This document shows positions 22,499 to 29,707 of a DNA stretch of 32,741 nt, piece by piece. The notes beneath the pieces are model-generated. The model was not told the origin of the DNA. It saw only the letters and a program-made list of their open reading frames with translations, and searched no databases. The translations under genes were made by a program, and so were the position numbers. Source of the DNA: Acidobacteriota bacterium (lineage in GTDB: Bacteria > Acidobacteriota > Vicinamibacteria > Vicinamibacterales > CAVVIG01); the NCBI GenBank assembly GCA_017883165.1, contig JADGOC010000026.1, forward strand, positions 1-32,741. Direction: 5' to 3'. Position 1 is the stretch's first letter. Every line of letters starts with the position of its first letter.

Positions 22499-23962
22499 GT
22501 GAAATCCCAGCTTCTGTATATCAACGGTGAATTCGCGGAGGCGTCCTCCGCCGCCGTGCTCGACGTGATCGATCCGGCGACGACCGAGGTGATCGCGCGG
22601 GTGCCGGACGGCACCGCCGCCGACGCCGGCCGCGCCGTGAAGGCGGCGCGGGCCGCCTTCGACCACGGGTCGTGGAAAGACGCGACGGCCCAGGATCGCG
22701 GCCGCGTGCTTTTCAAGCTCGCGCAGATCGTGCGCGACCGCGCGACCGAGTTGGCCGAGCTCGAGACGCGCAACAGCGGCAAGCCGATCGTCGAGGCCGA
22801 GTTCGACATCGCGGATGTCGCCACGTGCTTCGAGTACTACGGCGGCCTCGCGACCAAGATTCAAGGCGACGTGCTGCCGGTGCCCGACAACGCGATGAGC
22901 CTCGCGCTGCGCGAGCCGATCGGTGTCGCCGGCCAGATCATTCCGTGGAACTATCCGCTGCTCATGGCGGCGTGGAAGCTGGCGCCCGCGCTCTGCGCCG
23001 GCTGCACGGCCGTGCTGAAGCCGGCCGAGCAGACGCCGCTCACGATTCTCGCGCTCGCGTCGAGCTTCGCCGACGCCGGTCTGCCTCCGGGCGTCGTCAA
23101 TATCATCACGGGCCGCGGCGAGACGGCGGGCGCGGCGATCGTCGAGCATTCCGACGTCGACAAGATCGCGTTCACCGGCAGCGTCGAGGTCGGCAAGATC
23201 ATCATGCGCGCGGCGGCGGCCACGCTGAAGAAGATCTCGCTCGAGCTCGGCGGCAAGTCGCCGAACATTTTTTTCGCCGATGCCGATTTCGAAACCGCGG
23301 TCGAAGGCGCACTCTTCGGCGTGTTCTTCAACCAGGGCGAGATCTGCTCGGCCGGCAGCCGCATTCTCGTGCAGCGGCCGATCTACAGGAAGTTCCTCGA
23401 CGCGATGGTCGAGAAGGCGCGCACGATCAAGCTCGGCCCGGGCATCGACCGCGACACGAAGATGGGTCCGCTCATCAGCCGCGAGCAGCTCGATCGCGTG
23501 CAGACGTATCAGGCGATCGGCAAGACGGAAGCCAAGGTCGCGCTCGGTGGCGGCCGTCCGAGCGGCGGCGCGCTCGATCGCGGGTATTTCATCGAGCCGA
23601 CGATCTTCTACGACGTCGACAATTCCGCGCGCATCGCGCGCGAAGAGATCTTCGGCCCGGTCGCCTGCGTCATGCCGTTCGACGACGAAGCGGACGCGAT
23701 CCGGATTGCCAACGACACGTACTACGGCCTCGCCGCGGCCGTCTGGACGCGCGACATCTTCCGCGCGATGCGCACCGTCAAGAACCTGCGTGCCGGCATC
23801 GTGTGGGTGAATCACATGCAGCCGACCTATGTCGAAGCGCCATGGGGCGGCTACAAGCAGAGCGGCATCGGCCGCGAGCTCGGCAAGTGGGGCGTCGAGG
23901 AATATCTGAACGTGAAGCAGGTGTACATCAACCTGAGCGAAGAACCGATCAACTGGTACTAA
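22499..23962 (+). CDS. NAD-dependent aldehyde dehydrogenase, betaine-aldehyde-dehydrogenase-like
   Basis: A 487-residue ALDH superfamily enzyme. Catalytic residues are all visible: N151 in IPWNYP, K174 in LKPAEQTP, general base E249 in LELGGKSP and nucleophile C283 in NQGEICSAGSR; cofactor motif FTGSVEVG at ~225-232. The C-terminus (VYINLSEEPINWY) is like betaine-aldehyde and omega-amino-aldehyde dehydrogenases. It oxidises an aldehyde to the acid with NAD(P). Start is GTG 22499, giving a standard length; the frame is open upstream but that would overlap the divergent gene start. It is followed 17 nt later by the DinB gene. With the Rieske oxygenase at 26539 it suggests choline/betaine or polyamine-aldehyde metabolism, which is inference. 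Confidence 0.88.
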   Translation: MKSQLLYINGEFAEASSAAVLDVIDPATTEVIARVPDGTAADAGRAVKAARAAFDHGSWKDATAQDRGRVLFKLAQIVRDRATELAELETRNSGKPIVEAEFDIADVATCFEYYGGLATKIQGDVLPVPDNAMSLALREPIGVAGQIIPWNYPLLMAAWKLAPALCAGCTAVLKPAEQTPLTILALASSFADAGLPPGVVNIITGRGETAGAAIVEHSDVDKIAFTGSVEVGKIIMRAAAATLKKISLELGGKSPNIFFADADFETAVEGALFGVFFNQGEICSAGSRILVQRPIYRKFLDAMVEKARTIKLGPGIDRDTKMGPLISREQLDRVQTYQAIGKTEAKVALGGGRPSGGALDRGYFIEPTIFYDVDNSARIAREEIFGPVACVMPFDDEADAIRIANDTYYGLAAAVWTRDIFRAMRTVKNLRAGIVWVNHMQPTYVEAPWGGYKQSGIGRELGKWGVEEYLNVKQVYINLSEEPINWY

Positions 23963-23979
23963 GTCAGAAGGAGGGCTCT

Positions 23980-24528
23980 GTGACGTACTACAGCGGCAAA
24001 GACATGGCGCGCAGCTTCAGAACGGTCCGCGAGAATACCATGAAGATCGCGGAAGAGATCCCAGAGAACAAGTACGATTTCCGCGCGTCGCCAGACACGA
24101 AGACCATCGGGCAGATGCTCGCGCACATCGCGCTCGGGCCGCGCTTTCAGCTGTACACGCAGACCAACAAGATCGACGACCTGAAGAAGGTCAACTTCCC
24201 CGAGCTGATGGCGAAGTTCGGGCCTGAGGAGGCGAAGCCGCGCAACAAGGCGGAGATCATCGCGCTGCTCAAGGCAGAGGGCGAGAAGTTCGCGTCGTAT
24301 CTCGAGAGCGTGCCAGACGCATTCCTCGCCGAGCAGGTCAAGATGCCGCCCGGCGCGCAGCCGGTGGCCAAAACGCGCTTCGAGATGCTGCTCGGGCCCA
24401 AGGAGCACGAGATGCACCATCGCGCGCAGCTCATGGTCATGCAGCGCATGATCGGGCTGGTCCCGCACCTGACGCGCCAGATGCAGGAGCGGATGGCGCA
24501 GCACGCCGCCGCACAGCCCGCGCGGTAA
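23980..24528 (+). CDS. DinB-family protein (four-helix metal-binding enzyme)
   Basis: A 182-residue DinB/YfiT-type protein. The expected metal-binding His triad is visible: H49 in MLAHIALG, and H143/H147 in KEHEMHHRAQ. The rest is helical. Bacterial members include thiol-transferases (bacillithiol or mycothiol dependent) and uncharacterised proteins; the substrate is unknown. The start is GTG 23980, 5 nt after a strong GGAGG (23970-23974) and 17 nt after the ALDH stop, so it is co-transcribed with the ALDH. The frame extends upstream through the ALDH gene, but this is only a shadow. Confidence 0.82.
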   Translation: MTYYSGKDMARSFRTVRENTMKIAEEIPENKYDFRASPDTKTIGQMLAHIALGPRFQLYTQTNKIDDLKKVNFPELMAKFGPEEAKPRNKAEIIALLKAEGEKFASYLESVPDAFLAEQVKMPPGAQPVAKTRFEMLLGPKEHEMHHRAQLMVMQRMIGLVPHLTRQMQERMAQHAAAQPAR

Positions 24529-24532
24529 CCAC

Positions 24533-25216
24533 GTGGCGACGCGTGTCTCGTGCTTCCCTCCGGAGGCGCTCGCGTTTCTGCGCGCGCTGAAGCGGAACAA
24601 CCGCCGAGAGTGGTTCAAGCCGCGCAAGGAGGAGTACGAGACGCTCGTCCGCGCGCCGATGATCGCGATCGTCGAACGGCTGGCCGACGATTTTCGGACG
24701 TTTGCGCCGGATCTCGTCGTCAGCCCGAAGACGTCGGTCTACCGCGTCTACCGCGACACGCGTTTCTCCGAGAACAAAACGCCGTACAAGACGCACGTCG
24801 CGGCGATCTTTCCCAGCCGCGGCCTGCCGAAGCATCAGGGCGCCGGGCTCTATTTCCACGTGTCGCCGGAAGAGGTGTGGGTGGGCGGCGGCATGTACGC
24901 GCCCGACACGTCGCAGCTCCAGGCCGTCCGCGAGCACCTCGCGAGCCATCTCAAGCGGCTGAAGAGCATCGTCGAATCGCCGGCGTTCAGGCGTGAGGTC
25001 GGTTCGCTCGAAGGCGAACGCCTGAAGCGCGTGCCGCGCGGTTTTCCTGGCGATCATCCCGCAGCCGATTACCTTCGCTACCGCCAGTTCATCGTCGGGC
25101 GCGAATTCCCGGCGGCGTTCGCGACGAGTCCGCGTTTCTACGACGCCATCCTGAAGCTGTTTCAACGGGTCGCGCCGTTCAGCCGATTCTTGAACGAGCC
25201 GTTGCTGAAGGGTTGA
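24533..25216 (+). CDS. DUF2461 (TIGR02453) family protein
   Basis: A 227-residue protein of the widespread DUF2461 family of unknown function. Typical features are FLRALKRNNRREWFKPRKEEYE near the N-terminus, DTRFSENKTPYKTHVAA (~75-91) with conserved basic and aromatic residues, the GLYFHVSPEEVWVGGGMY segment (~103-120), and RVPRGFPGDHPAADYLRYRQFI (~165-186). It starts with GTG 4 nt after the DinB stop, making a third gene in this operon. Its last 38 nt lie antisense to the 3' end of the permease gene. It has no signal peptide or membrane segment. Confidence 0.85.
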   Translation: MATRVSCFPPEALAFLRALKRNNRREWFKPRKEEYETLVRAPMIAIVERLADDFRTFAPDLVVSPKTSVYRVYRDTRFSENKTPYKTHVAAIFPSRGLPKHQGAGLYFHVSPEEVWVGGGMYAPDTSQLQAVREHLASHLKRLKSIVESPAFRREVGSLEGERLKRVPRGFPGDHPAADYLRYRQFIVGREFPAAFATSPRFYDAILKLFQRVAPFSRFLNEPLLKG

Positions 25217-26501
25217 GGACGAACAGCAGCGCACCGGCTGCGAGCGCCGCGAGGCCGCCGACGAGCTGCTCGCGCGTGGCGCCGGCGACGACCGCCGCGG
25301 ACACGGCGATGGCGACGATCGGCACGGCGGATCCGAGCGGAGCGGTGAAGGTCGCCGGCTTCACGGACCCGGCGAACGAGGGCGAGCGCAGCCGAAGCGT
25401 GGCGGCGCACGCACCCGTGTAGGTGACGAGCCGCGCCAGCGCGCTCACCACCGCCAGCTTCGCGAACGATCCGCTGAGCGCCAGCGCGAGCGCCACCGCC
25501 GACGTGAACACGATCGCCAAGGCCGGCGTGCGGAAGCGCGCGTGAATGCGGCCGAGGAAGGCCGGCAGCTCCCCGTGCTCGGCGAGCGCAAAGAGCATGC
25601 GCGATCCGGTCAGCACCTGCCCGGCGTTGTTGCCGGTCATCGAAATCACCGACCCCACGCCGACCAGGAGCGCTCCGCCGGCGCCGAGCATCAGCGCCGC
25701 GGCGTCGGCGATCGGCGTCGCGTGCGCCGCGAGATTCGGCAGCACGCCCTGCGCCACGATCTGCGCCAGCGTCATCACGATCGTGACCGACACGATCGTC
25801 GCGATGAGCGCAAATGGCACGTGGCGGCGTGGATCGAGCGCCTCACCCGCCGGCACCGGCACGACGTCATAGCCGCCGTACACGAAGATCAGCAGCAGCG
25901 CCGCAGTGGATGCCTGGTGAAACGAGATCGGCGGCAGCGTGGTGAGCCGCGCCGGATCGACATACGCCACGCCGACGATGATGAAGAGCGCGAGCGGCAG
26001 GAGTTTGCCGATCGTCAGCGCGTTCACGACCCAGGCGCTCTGCCGGATGCCGCGCACGTTGATCCATGCGAGCGCCGCCGTCACCGCGGTGAGCACCAGG
26101 TGGCGCGGCCAGCCCGACGTCATCACCGGCCAGTAGTAGCCGAGCGCCACCGCGATGCCCGCCATGACGCTCGCCTGGCTGGCCGCGCGCGTGAACCACT
26201 GCATCCAGCCGACCTCGAACGCAACGAAGCGGCCGAACGCGGCGCGGGTATAGAGATATGGTCCGCCGGTGCCCTCGAAGCGGCTGCTCACTTCGGCGAA
26301 GCAGAGCGCCACCGACAGCGACGCCAGCCCCATCAGCACCATGCCGATCGGACCCCACGGACCGATCTGCGCCGCGAGCTGCGACGGCATCAGGAAGATC
26401 GCGCCGCCGATCACCTGGTTGACGCCGATCGCCGTCAGATCCCAGCGTCCGAGCGCGCGGCGAAGCGTCGGCGCGACAGACGAAGTCGTCGAGGCGGACA
26501 T
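25179..26501 (-). CDS. APC-family amino acid/polyamine permease
   Basis: A 440-residue APC superfamily transporter with about 12 hydrophobic helices. The helix 1 signature GVNQVIGGAIFLMPSQL (26-42) carries the APC unwound-helix consensus, and the PYLYTRAAFGRF segment (~81-92) follows in helix 3. It likely imports an amino acid, polyamine or methylated amine in exchange or with protons. The gene diverges from the Rieske oxygenase gene with only 37 nt between starts, so the two probably share a regulatory region and a substrate. Its end overlaps the DUF2461 gene on the other strand. No Shine-Dalgarno is visible, but a GATACA-like box lies ~11 nt before the start. Confidence 0.87.
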   Translation of the reverse strand: MSASTTSSVAPTLRRALGRWDLTAIGVNQVIGGAIFLMPSQLAAQIGPWGPIGMVLMGLASLSVALCFAEVSSRFEGTGGPYLYTRAAFGRFVAFEVGWMQWFTRAASQASVMAGIAVALGYYWPVMTSGWPRHLVLTAVTAALAWINVRGIRQSAWVVNALTIGKLLPLALFIIVGVAYVDPARLTTLPPISFHQASTAALLLIFVYGGYDVVPVPAGEALDPRRHVPFALIATIVSVTIVMTLAQIVAQGVLPNLAAHATPIADAAALMLGAGGALLVGVGSVISMTGNNAGQVLTGSRMLFALAEHGELPAFLGRIHARFRTPALAIVFTSAVALALALSGSFAKLAVVSALARLVTYTGACAATLRLRSPSFAGSVKPATFTAPLGSAVPIVAIAVSAAVVAGATREQLVGGLAALAAGALLFVLNPSATARSRIG

Positions 26502-26514
26502 GGTGGGTGGGTTG

Positions 26515-26520
26515 TATCAT
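26515..26520 (+). promoter_or_regulatory. Putative -10 box between permease and Rieske genes
   Basis: TATCAT (26515-26520), preceded by TTG, lies 18 nt before the Rieske ATG. Read on the other strand the same segment (ATGATACA) gives a GATACA -10-like box ~11 nt before the permease start. The 37-nt divergent space leaves no room for separate promoters. No -35 was identified. Confidence 0.3.
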
Positions 26521-26538
26521 GACTGCTCCGGAACGGGT

Positions 26539-27633
26539 ATGCACAAGACGTTGCCGCGACATTTCTACGCCGATCCGGCGTTCTACGAGGCGGAGCTCGA
26601 GCGCCTGTATTTCACACGCTGGATCTGCGCCGGGCGCACCGACCAGATTCCGAATGCGGGCGATTTCTTCACGCGCACGATCGGCGACGAGAGCCTCATC
26701 ATCACGCGCGACGGCACCGGCGGGATACACGCCGTGTTCAACGTCTGCCGTCATCGGGGCACGCGGATCTGCGCTGACGCCGAAGGCCATTTCGTCGACC
26801 GCATTCAATGCCCGTATCACGCGTGGACGTACGACCTTCAGGGACAGTTGCTCGCCGCGCCGCACATGCCGCCGGAGTTCTGCAAAGCGGACTACCCGCT
26901 GCACCGCGCCGGATGCGACGTGTGGGACGGCCACATCTTCATGCACCTCGGCATCCGCCCTCCGGCCCTTCCCGCCCGTCCCGCCCTTCGCGCCCAGCTC
27001 GCCGATCTTCCCCAGCGCTTCGCGGCGTGGCGAATGGCGGATCTCCGTCTCGGGCGGCGCATCGTCTACGACGTGAAGGCGAACTGGAAGCTCATCGTCC
27101 TCAACTTCAACGAGTGTCTGCACTGCCCGACGCTGCATCCCGCGCTCAATCGCCTGCATCACTATCTCGGCGCCGACAACGTCGAGCCGACCGCGTGTTA
27201 CGTCGGCGGCGCGATGGGGTTTCGAGACGGCGTGGAAACGATGAGCATGGACGGCAAGCGGCGGCGCGATTATCTGCCCGGCCTGAACGCGTCGCAGCGC
27301 CAGCAGGTGTTCTACTTCGCGATCTATCCCAATCTGCTCCTGAGCCTGCACCCCGACTACATGATGACGCACACGTTGTGGCCGCGCGCGCACGACCGCA
27401 CCGAGATCGTCTGCGAATGGCACTTTCATCCTGACGAAATGGCCAGGCCGGGCTTCCAGGTCGACGATGCGATTGAGTTTTGGGATCTGACGAACCGCGA
27501 GGATTGGTGGATCTCGGAACGATCGCAGGCCGGCATCAGCTCGCGGGCCTACGAGCCGGGACCGTACTCGGAGCGGGAAGAACTGCTGTGGCGTTTCGAC
27601 GAGATGATTAGGACCGAGGCTGGGGACGGCTAG
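26539..27633 (+). CDS. Rieske non-heme iron oxygenase, alpha subunit (GbcA/choline-monooxygenase-like)
   Basis: A 364-residue oxygenase. The Rieske [2Fe-2S] ligands are C70-x-H72 (CRHRG) and C91-x2-H94 (CPYHAW). The catalytic domain has NECLHCPTLHP (191-201) with mononuclear iron ligands H195 and H200, and the third acidic ligand is probably the Asp of EFWDLTN. The N-terminus (LPRHFYADPAFYEAELERLYFTRW) is typical of the glycine betaine/choline-type and N-demethylating branch. It probably hydroxylates an N-methyl group, releasing formaldehyde; ring hydroxylation is the alternative. A partner reductase is not present nearby. ATG 26539 gives family-normal length. The gene is convergent with the nitrilase-like gene (6 nt between stops). 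A C-rich 9-nt repeat tract lies at 26966-26992. Confidence 0.87.
   Translation: MHKTLPRHFYADPAFYEAELERLYFTRWICAGRTDQIPNAGDFFTRTIGDESLIITRDGTGGIHAVFNVCRHRGTRICADAEGHFVDRIQCPYHAWTYDLQGQLLAAPHMPPEFCKADYPLHRAGCDVWDGHIFMHLGIRPPALPARPALRAQLADLPQRFAAWRMADLRLGRRIVYDVKANWKLIVLNFNECLHCPTLHPALNRLHHYLGADNVEPTACYVGGAMGFRDGVETMSMDGKRRRDYLPGLNASQRQQVFYFAIYPNLLLSLHPDYMMTHTLWPRAHDRTEIVCEWHFHPDEMARPGFQVDDAIEFWDLTNREDWWISERSQAGISSRAYEPGPYSEREELLWRFDEMIRTEAGDG
26966..26992 (+). repeat. Three imperfect 9-nt repeats within the Rieske gene
   Basis: CCCTTCCCG, CCCGTCCCG and CCCTTCGCG run in tandem at 26966-26992. They encode the low-complexity segment PALPARPALRAQ between the Rieske and catalytic domains, a plausible expandable linker. 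A similar 9-nt repeat occurs at 32309-32326. Confidence 0.7.
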
Positions 27634-27639
27634 TCGTGA

Positions 27640-28461
27640 TCACCGCCCCACCCAGTCGCCGTAGAGCTCCGGCCGGCGGTGTTGTAGGAACAACTGGCGT
27701 GCGTGGGACGAAGCGTTCTGCGCGAAGTCGACCTCGGCGTAGAGAATCGTGTCCGCGCCGCCCGGCGCGCGCGCGATGACGCGTCCATCCGGCCCGCAGA
27801 CAAACGATTCGCCGCCGAAGGTCAGCTTCTCCTCACGTCCGACCCGGTTGCAGAGCGCTGTGAAGTAGCCGTTCTGAAACGCCGCGACGCGCATTTCCGC
27901 TTCGTACAATCCTTCCGGCCACTCGCCGACCGACCCGGCTTGCGGGACGATGACCAGATCGGCCCCGCCGACGGCGAGCGCGCGCATGTATTCCGGATAG
28001 TGCCGGTCGTAACAGATCGCGACGCCGATCGCGCCCGCGCGCGTGCGATAGACCGGTGCGCCCGTGTCGCCAGGGGTGTAGTAGCCCTGTTCGTGAAAGC
28101 ACGCGTACTCGGTGATGTGCACCATGCGCGTGCGGCCGGCCAGCGTCCCGTCGGCGTCGATCACGGGCGAGCAGTCGAACGTGCGATCGCTGGCGCGCTC
28201 GAAGAGATTGAGGACGGCGACCACGCCGAGCTCGCGCGCCTTGGCGGCAAACGCGTCGGTCGTCGGGCCGGGCACCGGCTCCGCCTGGCCGCGCGACCCG
28301 GGTCCGGCCGGATGCTGCGGATAGAACGGCTCGAAGGCGAGCTCGGCGAAGCCCACGAGCGCGGCACCTGCGCGCGCGGCGGTTTCGAACGCGCGAAGAC
28401 CGCGCGCGACGTTTTCCGCCTTGTTGACGGTCGCGTGCTGCTGGACGAGCGCGATCTTCAT
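27640..28461 (-). CDS. Nitrilase/carbon-nitrogen hydrolase family protein lacking the catalytic Lys
   Basis: A 273-residue protein of the C-N hydrolase fold, similar to N-carbamoylputrescine amidase and beta-ureidopropionase. The Glu (E40, GFAELAFEPF) and Cys (C150, GVAICYDRHYPE) of the Glu-Lys-Cys triad are present. The Lys motif normally read as YRKxHIP is here TRMVHIT, so Met113 replaces the Lys in an ungapped alignment (GRTRMVHITE to TPGDTG). The later conserved Glu (FHEQGYYTPGD) is kept. So it may hydrolyse by a modified mechanism or bind a ligand without catalysis. It starts at ATG 28461 with AAGG upstream and is 26 nt downstream of the GcvT-family stop, so both belong to one minus operon. 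Convergent with the Rieske gene. Confidence 0.85.
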   Translation of the reverse strand: MKIALVQQHATVNKAENVARGLRAFETAARAGAALVGFAELAFEPFYPQHPAGPGSRGQAEPVPGPTTDAFAAKARELGVVAVLNLFERASDRTFDCSPVIDADGTLAGRTRMVHITEYACFHEQGYYTPGDTGAPVYRTRAGAIGVAICYDRHYPEYMRALAVGGADLVIVPQAGSVGEWPEGLYEAEMRVAAFQNGYFTALCNRVGREEKLTFGGESFVCGPDGRVIARAPGGADTILYAEVDFAQNASSHARQLFLQHRRPELYGDWVGR

Positions 28462-28487
28462 TCTTTACCTTCTTGGCGACTATCTAC

Positions 28488-29684
28488 TTAGAGCGGCATA
28501 GCTGTCTTACGAGCGGGGTTGAAAAACGGCGTCTTCACCACCAGGGCCGGCACGTGGTGTCGCACCGCTTCGACAGTCACTTCAATTTCAAGGGTCGTCC
28601 CTTCGGCACAATGCGGCGCCGACACAGTCGCCAGGGCGATCAATTTCTTCAACACCGGCGACCACGTCGTCGTCGTCGCGCGCCCGATCTGGCGGCCGTT
28701 CCGGTAGACGGGAACCGGCACGCGGGACGCGGTCGCCGCCAACTGCGGCGCCAGGCCGAGGCCATCGTACAGCCGCTCGACCGCTGGCCAGCTGATCTCG
28801 AGGCCGACGATCTGCCGGGCCGGTCCGCGGCGCTGTTCGTCGGCGAGCGCGGCGCGGCCGACAAACGGCCGCTTGTCGAGCTGCACCAGACGGCCGAGCC
28901 CCATTTCGAACGGCGAGTACTTCTGCGACTCGATCAGCGCCTTCTTGCTGCTGTTGAAATCGACGTCGATGAGGAGCAGGCCCGCTTCGACGCGCGCGAC
29001 GTCGAGCGCCAACATCCCGGCGGGATGAATGTCGAACGCGCGGCCGCCTGTCATCAGCGCGTCCCAGACATCGACGGCGCGATCCCACGGCATCCAGATC
29101 TCAAAGCCCAGATCGCCGGTGTAGCCGGTGCGTGAAATTTCGACCGGGACGCCGGCGATCCGCCCGCGCGTCATGCGAAAGTATTTCAAGTGTCGGATGT
29201 CGGCGTCCGCCACCGCATCGAGGAGACGCGCGGAGGTGGGCCCCTGCAGCGCCAGCGCCGCCATCTGTTCGGAGATGTCGTCGATGGTGACGTCGAGGCC
29301 GATCGCATTCTGCGTGAACCAGCGCAGGCTCGGGTCGGCGGCGGTCCAGCGGAAGGTGTCTTCTCCGACGCGCGTCACGGTCCCGTCGTCGATCACCTTG
29401 CCGTGCTCGTCGCACCACGGCGTGTAGTAGACCTGGCCGGCGGCGAGCTTCTGCGCGTCGCGCGTGATCACGCGGTCGACAAGCTTCACGGCGTCCTTGC
29501 CGCTGATCAAATACTTGAAGAGCGGCGACACATCGATGAGCGCCGACGCGTTGCGAATGGCGTTGTATTCGTGTTCGTGGTGCGCTTCGTACGCGCTGAC
29601 GGCGTAGTAGCCGGACCACTCGCGAAAGCTCAGGCTCTCGCAGAGCGGAAACGTGCGTTCGTGGACCGCGGTTCCAATCGGCAT
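28488..29684 (-). CDS. GcvT-family folate-dependent aminomethyltransferase/demethylase
   Basis: A 398-residue protein of the GcvT fold (aminomethyltransferase, dimethylglycine/sarcosine dehydrogenase C-terminal domains, tetrahydrofolate demethylases). The KVIDDGTV segment contains the catalytic Asp (D99/D100), and RTGYTGDLGFEIW (185-197) is the folate-pocket motif with E195. Length is close to the glycine-cleavage T protein, but no gcvH, gcvP or lpd is nearby, so glycine cleavage itself is less likely. It would transfer a one-carbon unit from a methylated amine to tetrahydrofolate. I place the start at the ATG at 29684 (MPIGTAV); the ATG at 29693 overlaps a TATAAT -10 box, which suggests it is not used. 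Divergent with the FAD oxidoreductases and followed by the nitrilase gene. Confidence 0.85.
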   Translation of the reverse strand: MPIGTAVHERTFPLCESLSFREWSGYYAVSAYEAHHEHEYNAIRNASALIDVSPLFKYLISGKDAVKLVDRVITRDAQKLAAGQVYYTPWCDEHGKVIDDGTVTRVGEDTFRWTAADPSLRWFTQNAIGLDVTIDDISEQMAALALQGPTSARLLDAVADADIRHLKYFRMTRGRIAGVPVEISRTGYTGDLGFEIWMPWDRAVDVWDALMTGGRAFDIHPAGMLALDVARVEAGLLLIDVDFNSSKKALIESQKYSPFEMGLGRLVQLDKRPFVGRAALADEQRRGPARQIVGLEISWPAVERLYDGLGLAPQLAATASRVPVPVYRNGRQIGRATTTTWSPVLKKLIALATVSAPHCAEGTTLEIEVTVEAVRHHVPALVVKTPFFNPARKTAMPL

Positions 29685-29691
29685 GCGCCGC

Positions 29692-29699
29692 ATTATAGT
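29692..29699. promoter_or_regulatory. Overlapping divergent -10 boxes for GcvT-like and FAD oxidoreductase genes
   Basis: On the plus strand TATAGT (29694-29699) ends 8 nt before the ATG at 29708. On the minus strand TATAAT (29697-29692) ends 7 nt before the ATG at 29684. Both are positioned so that transcripts would start at or within 1-2 nt of the start codons, that is, leaderless. No Shine-Dalgarno is evident for either gene. The -35 regions are weak. Confidence 0.5.
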
Positions 29700-29707
29700 A
29701 GGGCAGC

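Noticed and set aside
28488-29684. Glycine cleavage T protein (gcvT) of a complete glycine cleavage system
   Set aside because: No gcvH, gcvP or lpd neighbours; the gene is paired with nitrilase-like and FAD oxidoreductase genes instead.
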